Below, in pieces: positions 36,395 to 45,471 of a DNA stretch of 64,000 nt; position 1 is the first letter of the stretch, and each line of letters begins with the position of its first letter. This stretch comes from Paracoccaceae bacterium (GTDB lineage Bacteria; Pseudomonadota; Alphaproteobacteria; Rhodobacterales; Rhodobacteraceae): assembly GCA_004153385.1 (NCBI GenBank), contig SDAL01000004.1:226834-290833 (forward strand), given 5' to 3'. A program made the translations under genes and the position numbers. The notes under the pieces are model-generated. The model had not been told where the DNA came from. It did no database searches and worked only from the letters and a program-made list of their open reading frames with translations.

Positions 36395-37821
36395 TCGTAC
36401 TGCTCCCGGTATTTGCGCACGATGTAAAGTGCTACGATATTCAGCGCGAGGGTCATGACAAACAGCGTCATCCCGAGCGAAAAGGCCACCAGCGCCTCCG
36501 GGGAGGCGAAATCGGCATCCCCTGTCAGCTGGCTTACGATTTTGGCGGTAACGGTGGTCATGGCCTCGAACGGGTTCACATCAAGGCGTGCGGCGGCGCC
36601 CGCCCCCAGAACCACGATCATCGTCTCGCCAATCGCCCGTGATGCGGCCAGAAGGATGGCGCCCATAATGCCGGGCAGGGCGGCGGGAAACACCACCTGC
36701 TTGATGGTTTCGGATTTGGTTGCCCCCAGCCCGTAGGACCCGTCGCGCATGGCTTGCGGCACCGCGTTGATGATGTCGTCTGATAGTGACGACACAAACG
36801 GGATCAGCATGATCCCCATCACCAGACCGGCGGTCATCACCGACGAGGCCGCAGGCATGATATCCAGCGCATCACGGCCAAACACGGTTTGCAGCGCAGG
36901 CCCAACCGTCAAAAGCGCGAACAGACCGTAGACAATGGTCGGGATGCCGGCCAGCACTTCCAGAAGCGGTTTCGCCACGGCGCGCACCGGTTTCGAAGCA
37001 TATTCAGACAGGTAAACGGCGGCAAACAATCCGATCGGCACCGCCACAATCAGGGCGATCAGGCTGATATAAAGCGTACCCCAAAGCAGCGGCAGAATGC
37101 CCAGTTGCGATCCGCCACCAAAGGACGGCGCCCATGTGGTGCCGAAAAAGAAATCACGTGCCGGATACAGGCGGAAGAATTCGATTGTGTTGAACACCAG
37201 TGACAGCACGATGCCCAGCGTGGTCAGGATCGCGATACTGGCCGCAGACACCAAAAGGACCTTGATCCCCTGTTCGACAACATTACGGGCGCGCATATCT
37301 TTGTGGATGCGCGACAGCGTATAGAAGAAAAACAACAACGCCAGAAGCGGCACGATAACGCTGCGGGCCATGTCGCCAATCCGGTCGAGTGAACGGTAAT
37401 GTTTCGCGGCATCAAGAGTGGCTGCGTCGATATCGCGGCCCAGTGCCTGCGAGGCGCGATCGGGTGTGCCAAGATCACCTTCGTCCAGCGTGCCGGCGTT
37501 AACGGCGGTGGTTATATCCGCGGCGGTGGAATGGACCTCGGACATCATCAGGCTGAGGTTGATATGGTTTTCGACGGCGGCGCTGGGAATCTCTGCGCGG
37601 GTCGCCAAATTGACCAGCATCGGTTGCGCCACAAGCCATATGCCCAGCAGCAAAAGCGCGGGCACCAAGGTCATCATCGCAACATAGATGCCGTAGTAGC
37701 GCGGAAGCGAATGCAGGATACGGCTATCGCCACTGGCGGAGCGCATCACGCGGGCACGCCCAAGGACATATCCGGCAACAGCCAAAACCAGCACGATCAC
37801 CAAGAGCCAGATTGCAGGCAT
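36391..37821 (-). CDS. pstC: Phosphate ABC transporter permease PstC (long form)
   Basis: Partner permease of PstA, 476 residues against about 319 in E. coli. The extra length is an N-terminal region with two added helices and a periplasmic segment (about residues 1-210), as in other Rhodobacterales. The core has VPIGLFAAVYLSEYA and the coupling loop SYGLGATKSETIKQVVFPAALPGI. ATG 37821 has ACGGAGC 4 bases upstream; an upstream frame to 37872 is rejected. The stop overlaps the pstA start. Confidence 0.93.
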   Translation of the reverse strand: MPAIWLLVIVLVLAVAGYVLGRARVMRSASGDSRILHSLPRYYGIYVAMMTLVPALLLLGIWLVAQPMLVNLATRAEIPSAAVENHINLSLMMSEVHSTAADITTAVNAGTLDEGDLGTPDRASQALGRDIDAATLDAAKHYRSLDRIGDMARSVIVPLLALLFFFYTLSRIHKDMRARNVVEQGIKVLLVSAASIAILTTLGIVLSLVFNTIEFFRLYPARDFFFGTTWAPSFGGGSQLGILPLLWGTLYISLIALIVAVPIGLFAAVYLSEYASKPVRAVAKPLLEVLAGIPTIVYGLFALLTVGPALQTVFGRDALDIMPAASSVMTAGLVMGIMLIPFVSSLSDDIINAVPQAMRDGSYGLGATKSETIKQVVFPAALPGIMGAILLAASRAIGETMIVVLGAGAAARLDVNPFEAMTTVTAKIVSQLTGDADFASPEALVAFSLGMTLFVMTLALNIVALYIVRKYREQYE

Positions 37822-37872
37822 GAAAGCTCCGTTCAGTTCGAGTTTCTCAATCGGAAAAGGCATTGAAAACAA

Positions 37873-37898
37873 GGGGGCGGCGTAATCTGCCGCCCCCC
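37873..37898 (-). terminator. Intercistronic hairpin between pstS and pstC
   Basis: GGGGGCGGC and GCCGCCCCC arms around a 7-base loop, followed on the minus strand by TTGTTTT. Such a partial terminator would let the binding protein be made in excess over the permeases. Confidence 0.75.
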
Positions 37899-37921
37899 GT
37901 AAGCAGCCGGACAGTAACGGT

Positions 37922-38962
37922 TTACTGTGCCGCGCCCATGGTTTGCTCGTCAGCGATCATCGCTTGGGTCTCTGCCAGTTCCGGATCCGACACCAGGCCG
38001 TATTGCGCCAGCGGACCATCAGGGCCTGCGATCTCGTCGGAGACGAAGAACTCGGCATAGTCTTTCAGGCCCGGGATGACGCCCAGATGCGCTTTTTTGA
38101 TGTAGAAATACAGCGGACGCGAAACCGGATAGTCACCCGATGCGATCGTGTCGGTGTTGGGCTCGACGCCGCCCATCGTTGCCACTTTCAGCGAACCGGT
38201 GTTGTTTTCATAAAATGCCAGACCAAAGACACCAACGCCGTTCGGGTTGGAATTGATACGGGCGAGGGTTTCGGTGTAATCGCCATCGATATCGACCGAT
38301 TTGCCATCGGTGCGCACGGCCATACACGCGTCTTCCGCGTCGTCTTCGGACATGCCGCCTGCTACCATGGCTTCCATGGCGCCTGTGTCTTCACAGCCCT
38401 GCAGCATGACTTTCTCTTCGAACACTTCACGCGTTCCGTGCTTTGTGCCCGGAATGAAGGCCGCGATTTCGACATCCGGCAGATCGGCGTTGAATTCTGC
38501 CCAGTTGGTGTAGGTGTTATCGACCAGCGCGCCGTCTTTCATAACCTGCTTGCCGATTGCATTATACAGATCGGCCGGTTCGAAAGCGGTGAAGTCGGGG
38601 CCGGTTTTCTGGCTTGCGAAAACGATCCCGTCATAGCCGATACGCACTTGGATGATATCGGCAACGCCGTTGGCCGCGCAGGTTTCGATTTCCGAATCCT
38701 TGATGGCACGCGAGGCATTCGCGATATCGATGGTGTTTTCGCCAACACCTTCACAGAACCGCTTGAGCCCCGAGGAGGAACCGCCCGATTCAACAACCGG
38801 GGTCGGATAGTCGAAATTCTCGCCGAAGGCTTCTGCCACGATCGAGGCATAGGGCAGCACGGTCGAGGAACCTGCCACTTGAATATTGTCGCGAGCAAAA
38901 GCGCCAGCCGAGGAGGCGACGGTGATCGCCAGCACGGATGCGGTGAGTTTGACTGTGTTCAT
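37922..38962 (-). CDS. pstS: Phosphate-binding periplasmic protein PstS
   Basis: Substrate-binding protein of the Pst importer, 346 residues, with a signal peptide (1-24, ending AGAFA). Family motifs include VAGSSTVLPYASIVAEAF, where backbone and serines bind phosphate, and ESGGSSSGLKRFCEG. It belongs to the group that carries cysteine pairs (CEG, CAA, CEDTGAMEAM, CMAV). GGGAGA lies 5 bases before ATG 38962; the frame start at 38986 is not used. First gene of the operon, behind a Pho box. Confidence 0.95.
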   Translation of the reverse strand: MNTVKLTASVLAITVASSAGAFARDNIQVAGSSTVLPYASIVAEAFGENFDYPTPVVESGGSSSGLKRFCEGVGENTIDIANASRAIKDSEIETCAANGVADIIQVRIGYDGIVFASQKTGPDFTAFEPADLYNAIGKQVMKDGALVDNTYTNWAEFNADLPDVEIAAFIPGTKHGTREVFEEKVMLQGCEDTGAMEAMVAGGMSEDDAEDACMAVRTDGKSVDIDGDYTETLARINSNPNGVGVFGLAFYENNTGSLKVATMGGVEPNTDTIASGDYPVSRPLYFYIKKAHLGVIPGLKDYAEFFVSDEIAGPDGPLAQYGLVSDPELAETQAMIADEQTMGAAQ

Positions 38963-39026
38963 GGGTCTCTCCCGTAGAAATGACATATCGGCCCGTTCGG
39001 CCTTGGTGCCCTGCCTAAAACCAGCC

Positions 39027-39067
39027 TGTGACGCTTATGCAAATAATTTGTAACGTCTTTATGACAA
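39027..39067 (-). promoter_or_regulatory. Pho box region upstream of pstS
   Basis: On the plus strand the heptamers TGTGACG, TGCAAAT, TGTAACG and TATGACA begin at 39027, 39038, 39049 and 39060, exactly 11 bases apart, the phasing of PhoB-bound half-sites. On the minus strand the last two read as TTGTCAT-AAAG-ACGTTAC, close to the consensus CTGTCAT-N4-CTGTCAC. It is 87 bases before the pstS start. Confidence 0.75.
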
Positions 39068-39091
39068 AACGAGCTTTCTAAAAAAACCGTT

Positions 39092-39778
39092 TTAAAACAG
39101 GTTTATAGAATTTGCGATAAGGCGCGGAATTTCGGGGTGCTCGCCAATGGGTGGCAATAAAATGCCTTCGAATCCGGCGTTTTGTAACGCTTCGGGAATA
39201 TCCTCGTCGACATGGCTGGCCCGCAGCGCGAAAAACGGCAGGCAAATACCGGTGAGATGCTCCTTGGCGATATCGCCGATAAACGGCGGCTCTTCGATAA
39301 GGCCGACATTGATTGTGCGCAGGCCGCACATCGGGCGCAGGGTCTGCGCCATATCATAGGCACTGTTTTTAGACCGGCGCGCGATTTTGGAGCCATGCGC
39401 GAACAGCATCAGGTCGCTGGCCTGCGGATCTTGTCCCGCCGCGCGCAGTTCGGCCAGCACATGCGTGGTAATCAGGGCGGGCAGCGCAGGGTCCACCCCG
39501 AACGGGTCCATATGGCGCGCCTGATATCCCAGCTCTGCGATGCGGCGGGGGATTTCGCGCTTGGTGAACCAGCCTTCCGCCATGAAGAACGGATAGATGA
39601 TCGGGTCCACTACATCAGCAAGCGCGTCTGCCAACGCGCCCGGTGCGGCCAGCGTGGCGGCACGGATGTCTGTGTCGGGGCACAGCGCCTGCACCTGTGC
39701 GGCCAGTGCGTCCAGCACGGCTTGTTTCGGCGCAGGGTCGGACGGGGCGCCATGGGCGGTAATGATCACGGTTTTCAT
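39092..39778 (-). CDS. cbiX: CbiX/SirB-type chelatase-like protein
   Basis: Protein of 228 residues with the repeated chelatase half-fold: VIITAHGAPSDPAPKQAV at the start (histidine in the AHG motif) and LMLFAHGSKIARRSKNS in the second half. These families insert Co or Fe into sirohydrochlorin; the exact metal cannot be read here. I use ATG 39778 (MKTVIITAHG). It lies upstream of and in the same direction as pstS but outside its Pho box, so regulation is separate. Confidence 0.82.
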   Translation of the reverse strand: MKTVIITAHGAPSDPAPKQAVLDALAAQVQALCPDTDIRAATLAAPGALADALADVVDPIIYPFFMAEGWFTKREIPRRIAELGYQARHMDPFGVDPALPALITTHVLAELRAAGQDPQASDLMLFAHGSKIARRSKNSAYDMAQTLRPMCGLRTINVGLIEEPPFIGDIAKEHLTGICLPFFALRASHVDEDIPEALQNAGFEGILLPPIGEHPEIPRLIANSINLF

Positions 39779-40111
39779 ATCTGCAACGATAGCGGGCCGG
39801 CGGCGACAGGCCAATGACCAATATCGCTTTAGAGGAGGTGGAATGTTTTGGCTCGGTTAATATATTGTAAAAAAACAATTTTACGGACTATTTTCTTGTT
39901 TTTTCGCGTCGTGTCGCTAGTGTGACTCCACCGGCTAGAACGGCCAGGCCCAATACAGGTTTACCACGGTGCAGGGGTGCATACGGGTGGGAAGGGTTCT
40001 GGCGCATTGTCGGGACCCTTTCGTTTAAAATTCCTGATTGGCGGCTGGTTTTGCAAGCAAATGGCAGCGGTCCTGAAATCTGCACTCCACAGCCGCAAGA
40101 ATGGCATACCG

Positions 40112-40138
40112 GCGCGGCATTCGCGCGGCATTCGCGCG
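40112..40138. repeat. Short tandem repeat, 11-bp unit
   Basis: The unit CGCGCGGCATT occurs about twice in a row with a further partial copy (CGCGCGG). Located in the gene-free stretch. Confidence 0.6.
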
Positions 40139-40291
40139 GGGTTCGTGCGGGGGGATTTGAGATTGCGTTGCGTGAAGCCTGCGGGATGTAACGGCCCGCG
40201 ATCACCGAAAGGGCGGAAATCCTAGCGTACCTAATTTGTAGGTCGGGGCGCGCTTCGGCCACGCGCATACAGCCCATGCACGTGTAACGCA

Positions 40292-40320
40292 GGCGGCGCG
40301 ATATCCATCCATGCGCCGCC
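40292..40320 (-). terminator. Hairpin after the EVE-domain gene
   Basis: GGCGGCGC and GCGCCGCC arms with a 13-base loop, 8 bases past the stop on the minus strand; no T run follows. Confidence 0.45.
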
Positions 40321-40328
40321 CAGACGGA

Positions 40329-40751
40329 TCAGTCCGGATCAACACCGCCCATATCGCACACCATCTCCCACTGTGCCCGTGTCACCGGCTGCACCGACAG
40401 ACGCATTGCGGTGACAAGCGACATGTCGGCCAGACGCGGATCGGCCTTGACCGCAGCAAGGGTGACCGGCACGTCCAGCGGTTTGACCGCCTTGATATGC
40501 ACACAATCCCAACGCGGATCGTCGGTGGTGCTGTCAGGGGCGCTTTCGGCGCAGACCTCAACGATGCCAACCACTTCCTTGCCGATGTTGGAATGGTAGA
40601 AAAACCCGCGATCCCCGATTTTCATCTCGCGCATGTTGTTGCGCGCCAGATAGTTGCGGATCCCGTCCCATTCCTCGCCGGCGGCACCTTTGGCCACCTG
40701 CTGGTCCCAAGACCATTTGTTGGGTTCTGATTTGAACAACCAGTACTGCAT
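40329..40751 (-). CDS. EVE domain-containing protein
   Basis: A 140-residue single-domain EVE (PUA-like) protein: MQYWLFKSEPNKWSWDQ, EWDGIRNYLARNNMREMKIGDRGFFYHSN and the C-terminal QWEMVCDMGG. EVE domains are thought to bind modified nucleic acid bases. ATG 40751 overlaps the stop of the YciI gene (TGATG); an in-frame start at 40772 lies inside that gene. Last gene of the tsaD-gpsA-yciI-EVE operon. Confidence 0.92.
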   Translation of the reverse strand: MQYWLFKSEPNKWSWDQQVAKGAAGEEWDGIRNYLARNNMREMKIGDRGFFYHSNIGKEVVGIVEVCAESAPDSTTDDPRWDCVHIKAVKPLDVPVTLAAVKADPRLADMSLVTAMRLSVQPVTRAQWEMVCDMGGVDPD

Positions 40752-41023
40752 CAGCCGACCACCTTTTTCCATTCCTGCACGGTCACTTCGGCAAACAGGC
40801 CGGCGTGCGCATAGGGGTCGTTCTTGGCCCAGTCCTGTGCCACGCCGATATCATCGCCTTCGATGATCACAAGCGATCCGGTCATCTTGCCGTCTTGCAA
40901 GAAGGGGCCTGCCATAAACACACGCTCTTCGGTTTGCGCGATATAATTGAGATGGGCCTCACGGGTGTCCAGCCGGATTTGCAGTGCATCGGGTTTGTCT
41001 TTGCAGATGACAGCGAAATACAT
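40751..41023 (-). CDS. YciI-like protein
   Basis: Small 90-residue protein of the YciI family (ferredoxin-like fold), with the family start MYFAVICKDKPDALQIRLDTR, the H-D type residues in REAHLNYIAQ and the central MAGPFLQDGKMTGSLVII. The molecular role of YciI proteins is not settled. It directly abuts gpsA and overlaps the EVE gene. Confidence 0.9.
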   Translation of the reverse strand: MYFAVICKDKPDALQIRLDTREAHLNYIAQTEERVFMAGPFLQDGKMTGSLVIIEGDDIGVAQDWAKNDPYAHAGLFAEVTVQEWKKVVG

Positions 41024-41977
41024 TTATTCCTCCTTTAAGGGGCGCGTCAAAAGCGCTTGGGTGGCCTCGGCCACGGTAATCCTGTTGTCCGTCAATGCGG
41101 CGATCATCGCGGCAATCGGCATATCAACGCCGTGATTTTTGGCCAGTTTGACAACCGCATGTGCAGTTGCCACGCCCTCGACCGTGATATCGGGATCAAT
41201 CGGCGCGTCCGCCCCCAGTGCAAAACCATGGCGGAAATTACGCGACTGGGTTGATGTGCAGGTCAGAACCAGATCACCGAAACCTGCCAGCCCTGCCAGC
41301 GTTTCGGGATGCGCGCCAAGCGCGGTGGCAAGCCGGTTCATCTCGGCGTAACCGCGCGTCAACAGGGCGGCCCGCGCAGAATCTCCCAAGCCCGCGCCCA
41401 TCACCACACCGGCGCCAATGGCGATCACGTTTTTGAGCGCCCCCCCCAGTTCGGCCCCGATTGTATCATCGCTGCGATAGACCCGCAGGCAGGGTGTGGA
41501 AAGGCGTGTCTGCAAGGCCTGCGCCCCACTTGCGCAGGCCACGGTCAGGGCGGTGGGCAGGCCGCGGGCGATATCGATCGCAAAACTCGGGCCGGTCAGT
41601 ATCGCGGCGCGTGCGTCGGGCAGGTGATCGGCGATCAGGGCCGTGGGGCCGCGCAGGCTGTTCAGATCGATCCCTTTCGAGCAGCAAACGATGGTTTTCT
41701 GCGCCAGATGAACGGCATGCTGTTGGACGAAGGCTGCGGTTTTCTGCATTGGCACCGCCAGCAAGATGATATCCGCGCGGCAGGCTTGTGCGATGTCGCT
41801 TGTCAGGGTGACGCCGGGCGGCAAAGCCACGCCGGGCAATCTGCGGGTATTTTCGCGGCCCGCCTGCATCAGTGCAATCGCTTCGGGATCGCGGCCCCAT
41901 AAGGTGACGGGTTCGTTTTGCGACAGGCTGATGGCCAAAGCGGTGCCAAAGGCTCCTGCGCCCAGAACTGCGATCAT
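41024..41977 (-). CDS. gpsA: NAD(P)-dependent glycerol-3-phosphate dehydrogenase
   Basis: Makes glycerol 3-phosphate for phospholipid synthesis, 317 residues. The N-terminal loop [10 protein letters not shown] binds the nucleotide; CCSKGID, the catalytic lysine region [16 protein letters not shown] and [18 protein letters not shown] are conserved. Its start overlaps the tsaD stop (ATGA). The pairing tsaD-gpsA-YciI is common in Rhodobacterales. Confidence 0.95.
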   Translation of the reverse strand: MIAVLGAGAFGTALAISLSQNEPVTLWGRDPEAIALMQAGRENTRRLPGVALPPGVTLTSDIAQACRADIILLAVPMQKTAAFVQQHAVHLAQKTIVCCSKGIDLNSLRGPTALIADHLPDARAAILTGPSFAIDIARGLPTALTVACASGAQALQTRLSTPCLRVYRSDDTIGAELGGALKNVIAIGAGVVMGAGLGDSARAALLTRGYAEMNRLATALGAHPETLAGLAGFGDLVLTCTSTQSRNFRHGFALGADAPIDPDITVEGVATAHAVVKLAKNHGVDMPIAAMIAALTDNRITVAEATQALLTRPLKEE

Positions 41978-43068
41978 GCTTTGGCCCCTTTTTTGCCCGA
42001 CCCCAGCAAGGCCGGTGCGGTTTGATCCAGTGGCCAGCGCGGGCGCGCGGCCAGTGTCATGTCATCGCGAGCGCCCGTGCGGAACCGTTCGATCCCGGCC
42101 CATGCGATCATCGCCGCGTTATCGGTGCACAGGCGCAGCGGCGGGGCGGTGAACCGTGCCCCGAAGTCTTGTGCCACAGCCTCCAGCCCCGCGCGGATAG
42201 TCTGATTGGCCGCCACCCCACCGGCCACCGCAAAGGCAGGGTGTGCGGGCGCCAGCGCCATATATTCATCAAAGGCGCGGCGGGATTTCTTGACCAGTAC
42301 ATCGGTGACGGCGGCCTGAAAGCTGGCGCAGAAATCGCGACGGATGGGGCGTGGTAATCCGCCATGTTCGGCGACAACCTGATCGCGCGCCCGTAGCAGC
42401 GCGGTTTTCAGACCCGAAAACGACATATCACACCCGGGCCGGTCGAGCAGGGGGCGCGGGAAGGCAAAGGCGCGCGGATTGCCCAGCGTGGCCTCTGCCT
42501 CGACATTCGGGCCGCCGGGTTGGGGCAGGGCCAGCAGTTTGGCGGTTTTATCGAACGCCTCACCCGGGGCATCGTCGATCGTGCCGCCCAAGCGGACAAA
42601 TTCATCGGCACTTTTGACAATCAGAAACTGGCAATGCCCGCCGGATACAAGAAGCATCAGATAAGGAAAGGCCAGCGCGTCGGTCAGGCGCGGTGTCAGG
42701 GCGTGACCTGCCAGATGGTTGACGCCCACAAGCGGCAGGCCCGATCCGGCGGCGATCCCTTTGGCGCACATGACACCAGACATCACGCCCCCGATCAGGC
42801 CGGGGCCTGCGGTAACGGCGACAGCATCGATCGCATCCAGTGTAAGGCCGGCCTGATCCAATGCCTGTTCCACACAGATATCAAGCTTTTCGGCATGAGC
42901 ACGCGCGGCAATTTCCGGCACGACCCCGCCAAATGCGGCGTGCAGCTCGGTTTGCCCCGCGACCACGTTCGACAAGATCTCGCCCGTATCGCCCGTCGCG
43001 CGTACGATTGCCGCTGCGGTATCATCGCAGCTTGATTCAATTCCCAGAAACGTCAGAGGAAGGGCCAT
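41974..43068 (-). CDS. tsaD: tRNA N6-threonylcarbamoyladenosine transferase TsaD
   Basis: Kae1/Qri7-family enzyme that transfers threonylcarbamoyl to A37 of ANN-decoding tRNAs, 364 residues. Visible are [12 protein letters not shown], the metal histidines in RAHAEKLD and [17 protein letters not shown], and [12 protein letters not shown] near the C-terminus. ATG 43068 fits family alignments; the longer frame to 43149 enters the divergent promoter. It faces away from hemD. Confidence 0.95.
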   Translation of the reverse strand: MALPLTFLGIESSCDDTAAAIVRATGDTGEILSNVVAGQTELHAAFGGVVPEIAARAHAEKLDICVEQALDQAGLTLDAIDAVAVTAGPGLIGGVMSGVMCAKGIAAGSGLPLVGVNHLAGHALTPRLTDALAFPYLMLLVSGGHCQFLIVKSADEFVRLGGTIDDAPGEAFDKTAKLLALPQPGGPNVEAEATLGNPRAFAFPRPLLDRPGCDMSFSGLKTALLRARDQVVAEHGGLPRPIRRDFCASFQAAVTDVLVKKSRRAFDEYMALAPAHPAFAVAGGVAANQTIRAGLEAVAQDFGARFTAPPLRLCTDNAAMIAWAGIERFRTGARDDMTLAARPRWPLDQTAPALLGSGKKGAKA

Positions 43069-43189
43069 GGTGCCTCGATTGCCTAAAGACCTTTGTGGAG
43101 GTAACACTGCCAGCGTGTCCAGACAATCCCGAGACCCCATTCTCTCCACGCCGTATAATCACACGGCTATCACACAAAGGCATTCGTCA

Positions 43190-43918
43190 GTGGCAAAGCC
43201 GCACCGTCCACGCCCCGTATTGCTTTTGACGCGACCCGAACAGGACGCGCAGCGCTTTGCACAAATGGTCACGCGCGAGCTGGACGTGGATTGGCGGGTG
43301 GTGGTCTCGCCGTTGATCGCGCCTGCGCCCGTGAAGATTGAGGCATGCGCATGCGGGGCAGGGGATGTGATTTTCACCTCGCAGCACGCGGTTGCGCCAT
43401 TTGCAGCCGCCTGCGGGGCCGCCCGCGTTGCATGGTGCGTGGGGGCGCATACGGCGGCGGTCGCACGGGCTGCGGGCTTTGATGTGAAACAAGGGCCCGG
43501 CGATGCCAAGGGCTTGCTTTCCCTTATCGCGCAGCTCCGGCCAACAGGGCCGTTGATCCATGCGCGCGGCGAGCATATTGCCCACCCCATTGTGCCCGCG
43601 CTGCAGGCCGCCGGATTTCAGGCACAAGATGTGCTGTGTTACCGCCAGCGTGCGATGGATCTGTCGGCACATGCGCAGGCTGTTCTGGCTCAGCAGGCTC
43701 CTGTGATCGCGCCGGTTTTTTCGCCTAGAACCGCCTCTATTTTGTGCGAAAGCGTTTTGGCGTGCACGGCCCCCCTATACCTTGTGGCAATCAGCACTAC
43801 TGTAGCTAAGAACCTTCGCGCATTTTCCGGCGCGTATGTGCAGGTTGCCGAAACCCCGACCGCTGCGGGGATCTTGCAGGTGCTGGCCGGATTGGCGCAT
43901 AGGGTTGATGCGACTTGA
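43190..43918 (+). CDS. hemD: Uroporphyrinogen-III synthase
   Basis: Closes and inverts hydroxymethylbilane to uroporphyrinogen III in haem synthesis. HemD proteins are poorly conserved; features here are LLLTRPEQDAQRFA, GDVIFTSQHAVAPFA, LIHARGEHIAHP and the C-terminal PTAAGILQVLAGL. No ATG fits, so I use GTG 43190, giving 242 residues; the open frame to 43067 would overlap the tsaD start. mic60 and hemY follow on the same strand. Confidence 0.85.
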   Translation: MAKPHRPRPVLLLTRPEQDAQRFAQMVTRELDVDWRVVVSPLIAPAPVKIEACACGAGDVIFTSQHAVAPFAAACGAARVAWCVGAHTAAVARAAGFDVKQGPGDAKGLLSLIAQLRPTGPLIHARGEHIAHPIVPALQAAGFQAQDVLCYRQRAMDLSAHAQAVLAQQAPVIAPVFSPRTASILCESVLACTAPLYLVAISTTVAKNLRAFSGAYVQVAETPTAAGILQVLAGLAHRVDAT

Positions 43919-43987
43919 GACATGTGAAACCGGGGGCTAGACTGACCCCCGGCCTACCGATTGCCGTTTGATTTAGGAGGAGTTGCC

Positions 43988-45460
43988 GTGGCTGAACCCG
44001 AAGACAAGATGTCGGACAAGACGAAGGCGGCGGCGAAACAATCGCCGAAACAGGCGAGCATAAGCCCTGACGCGAAAGCAACGCCGAAACAAGGTCCGGC
44101 TTCGGAGACGGCACCCGGGAGCAAAGATGCCGCGCCAGCGGACCCCTCCAAAACCACGGCGGCAGGCACGACTGCTCCATCAAGCACCAAAACGGCGGCA
44201 GGTTCTGGCAAGACTGCCGAACAACCGGACACGGCCTCATCTACGGTTCCGGGGGTGGCGTCGTCAGGTGTGCAAGATAAAACGGCCAAACCGGAGGACG
44301 CATCCGGTACCGCAAAATCCGCAACCGAAAAGGCAGAGCCTGTAGCAACCAGCCCCTTTGCCACCACCGGTGGCTCCACCGTTCCGTCCGATCGCGCGGC
44401 AAAGGACCAGACGGCTGGCGTGCAAGACCCCACCACATCCGGGTCAAGTGCCGTCTCCGGGACGGCCGCACATACCGCGGCGGGTGCGGCAAGCGCCACC
44501 GGAACATCCTCCGCATCGGCCAAGCCGCAAGCGACATCAGCCTCGTCCGGGGCTGCCAAAACATCCGCTGCAGGTAGCGCGGCTGCATCCCACAGCACCG
44601 CATCGACTGCACGCGAAAATCGTGGATCGCGGCGTGGCGGGTTTATGCCACTGTTTCTGGGGGGGGTGATTGCCGCCCTGATCGGTGCTGGCGTGACCGT
44701 TTGGGCCCTGCCCAACCTGCCCCCCGAATTGCGTGCCCGTATCCTTCCGGCAGAAGAACAGGCCGATACATTCGAGGCCCCTCTGGCCGATCTGTCGCAA
44801 AAGGTGGATGCTTTGGGCGGACGTGTCAATGCTGTAGACGGACGTGTCGATACCTTGCAGACGACGGTCGAAGGGCAGCAGGCGCCTGATATGTCGGGCC
44901 TGCAAGACCAGATCGATACACTTCGCGCGCAGCTGGACGAGGTGACCGGCCCCGATGCACAAGCTGCAGAAAAAGCCGCTCAGCGTGCCCGTGCTCAGGC
45001 GGCTGTGGCCAAGTTGACAACGGCGCTTGAAACAGGTGCACCGCTTGCGCCGCCGGCCAGCGAGGCAAATGACGCCGGTCTGGACGTGCCCGAAACCCTG
45101 CAAGGTGCGGAGCCGCCACGCCCTGCGCAGTTGCAAGAAAGCTTCGATCCTGCCGCGCGGGCGGCACTGGATGCGGCGCGCAAGGCCGATCCGGGTGCCG
45201 GATTTGGCGATCGAATGAAAACCTTCCTTTTGTCGCAATCGGGCGCGCGTTCGGTGAAACCGCAAGAGGGTGATGGCCCCAATGCGGTGCTTTCACGGGC
45301 GCAGGCCGCCGTTGATACGACCGATTTCAAAACCGCCATTTCAGAAATTGCAACGTTGCCGGAGGCGGCCCAGTCTGCAATGGCGGATTGGGTTGCCCAA
45401 GCACAGCAGCGCGTTGATGCGGTGGATGCCGTGCAATCGTTGCAATCACAAGTTCAATAA
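43988..45460 (+). CDS. Alphaproteobacterial mitofilin (Mic60 homologue)
   Basis: Inner-membrane protein of 490 residues related to the mitochondrial cristae protein Mic60. Residues 1-217 are disordered and rich in Ala, Thr, Ser, Pro and Lys; a transmembrane helix (FLGGVIAALIGAGVTVWAL) sits near 218-241; a periplasmic coiled coil follows (LSQKVDALGGRVNAVDGRV about 263-282) and then an Ala/Gln-rich helical C-terminal part. GTG 43988 has a perfect AGGAGG 7 bases upstream; ATG 44009 is the alternative. Its position between hemD and hemY is the conserved setting of alphaproteobacterial Mic60 genes. Confidence 0.85.
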   Translation: MAEPEDKMSDKTKAAAKQSPKQASISPDAKATPKQGPASETAPGSKDAAPADPSKTTAAGTTAPSSTKTAAGSGKTAEQPDTASSTVPGVASSGVQDKTAKPEDASGTAKSATEKAEPVATSPFATTGGSTVPSDRAAKDQTAGVQDPTTSGSSAVSGTAAHTAAGAASATGTSSASAKPQATSASSGAAKTSAAGSAAASHSTASTARENRGSRRGGFMPLFLGGVIAALIGAGVTVWALPNLPPELRARILPAEEQADTFEAPLADLSQKVDALGGRVNAVDGRVDTLQTTVEGQQAPDMSGLQDQIDTLRAQLDEVTGPDAQAAEKAAQRARAQAAVAKLTTALETGAPLAPPASEANDAGLDVPETLQGAEPPRPAQLQESFDPAARAALDAARKADPGAGFGDRMKTFLLSQSGARSVKPQEGDGPNAVLSRAQAAVDTTDFKTAISEIATLPEAAQSAMADWVAQAQQRVDAVDAVQSLQSQVQ

Positions 45461-45471
45461 GGGAGACAGCA

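Larger units (their letters stand above)
39779..40328. other. Gene-free stretch upstream of cbiX
   Basis: 550 bases without a gene I can support. It holds an AT-rich part at about 39855-39905, a perfect-looking ribosome-binding site (AGAGGAGGTGG) followed by ATG and only five codons at 39843-39860, an 11-bp tandem repeat at 40112-40132, and a hairpin with GGCGGCGC/GCGCCGCC arms at 40292-40320 just after the EVE-domain gene. Short frames on both strands lack family similarity; an unannotated small RNA is possible. Confidence 0.4.
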
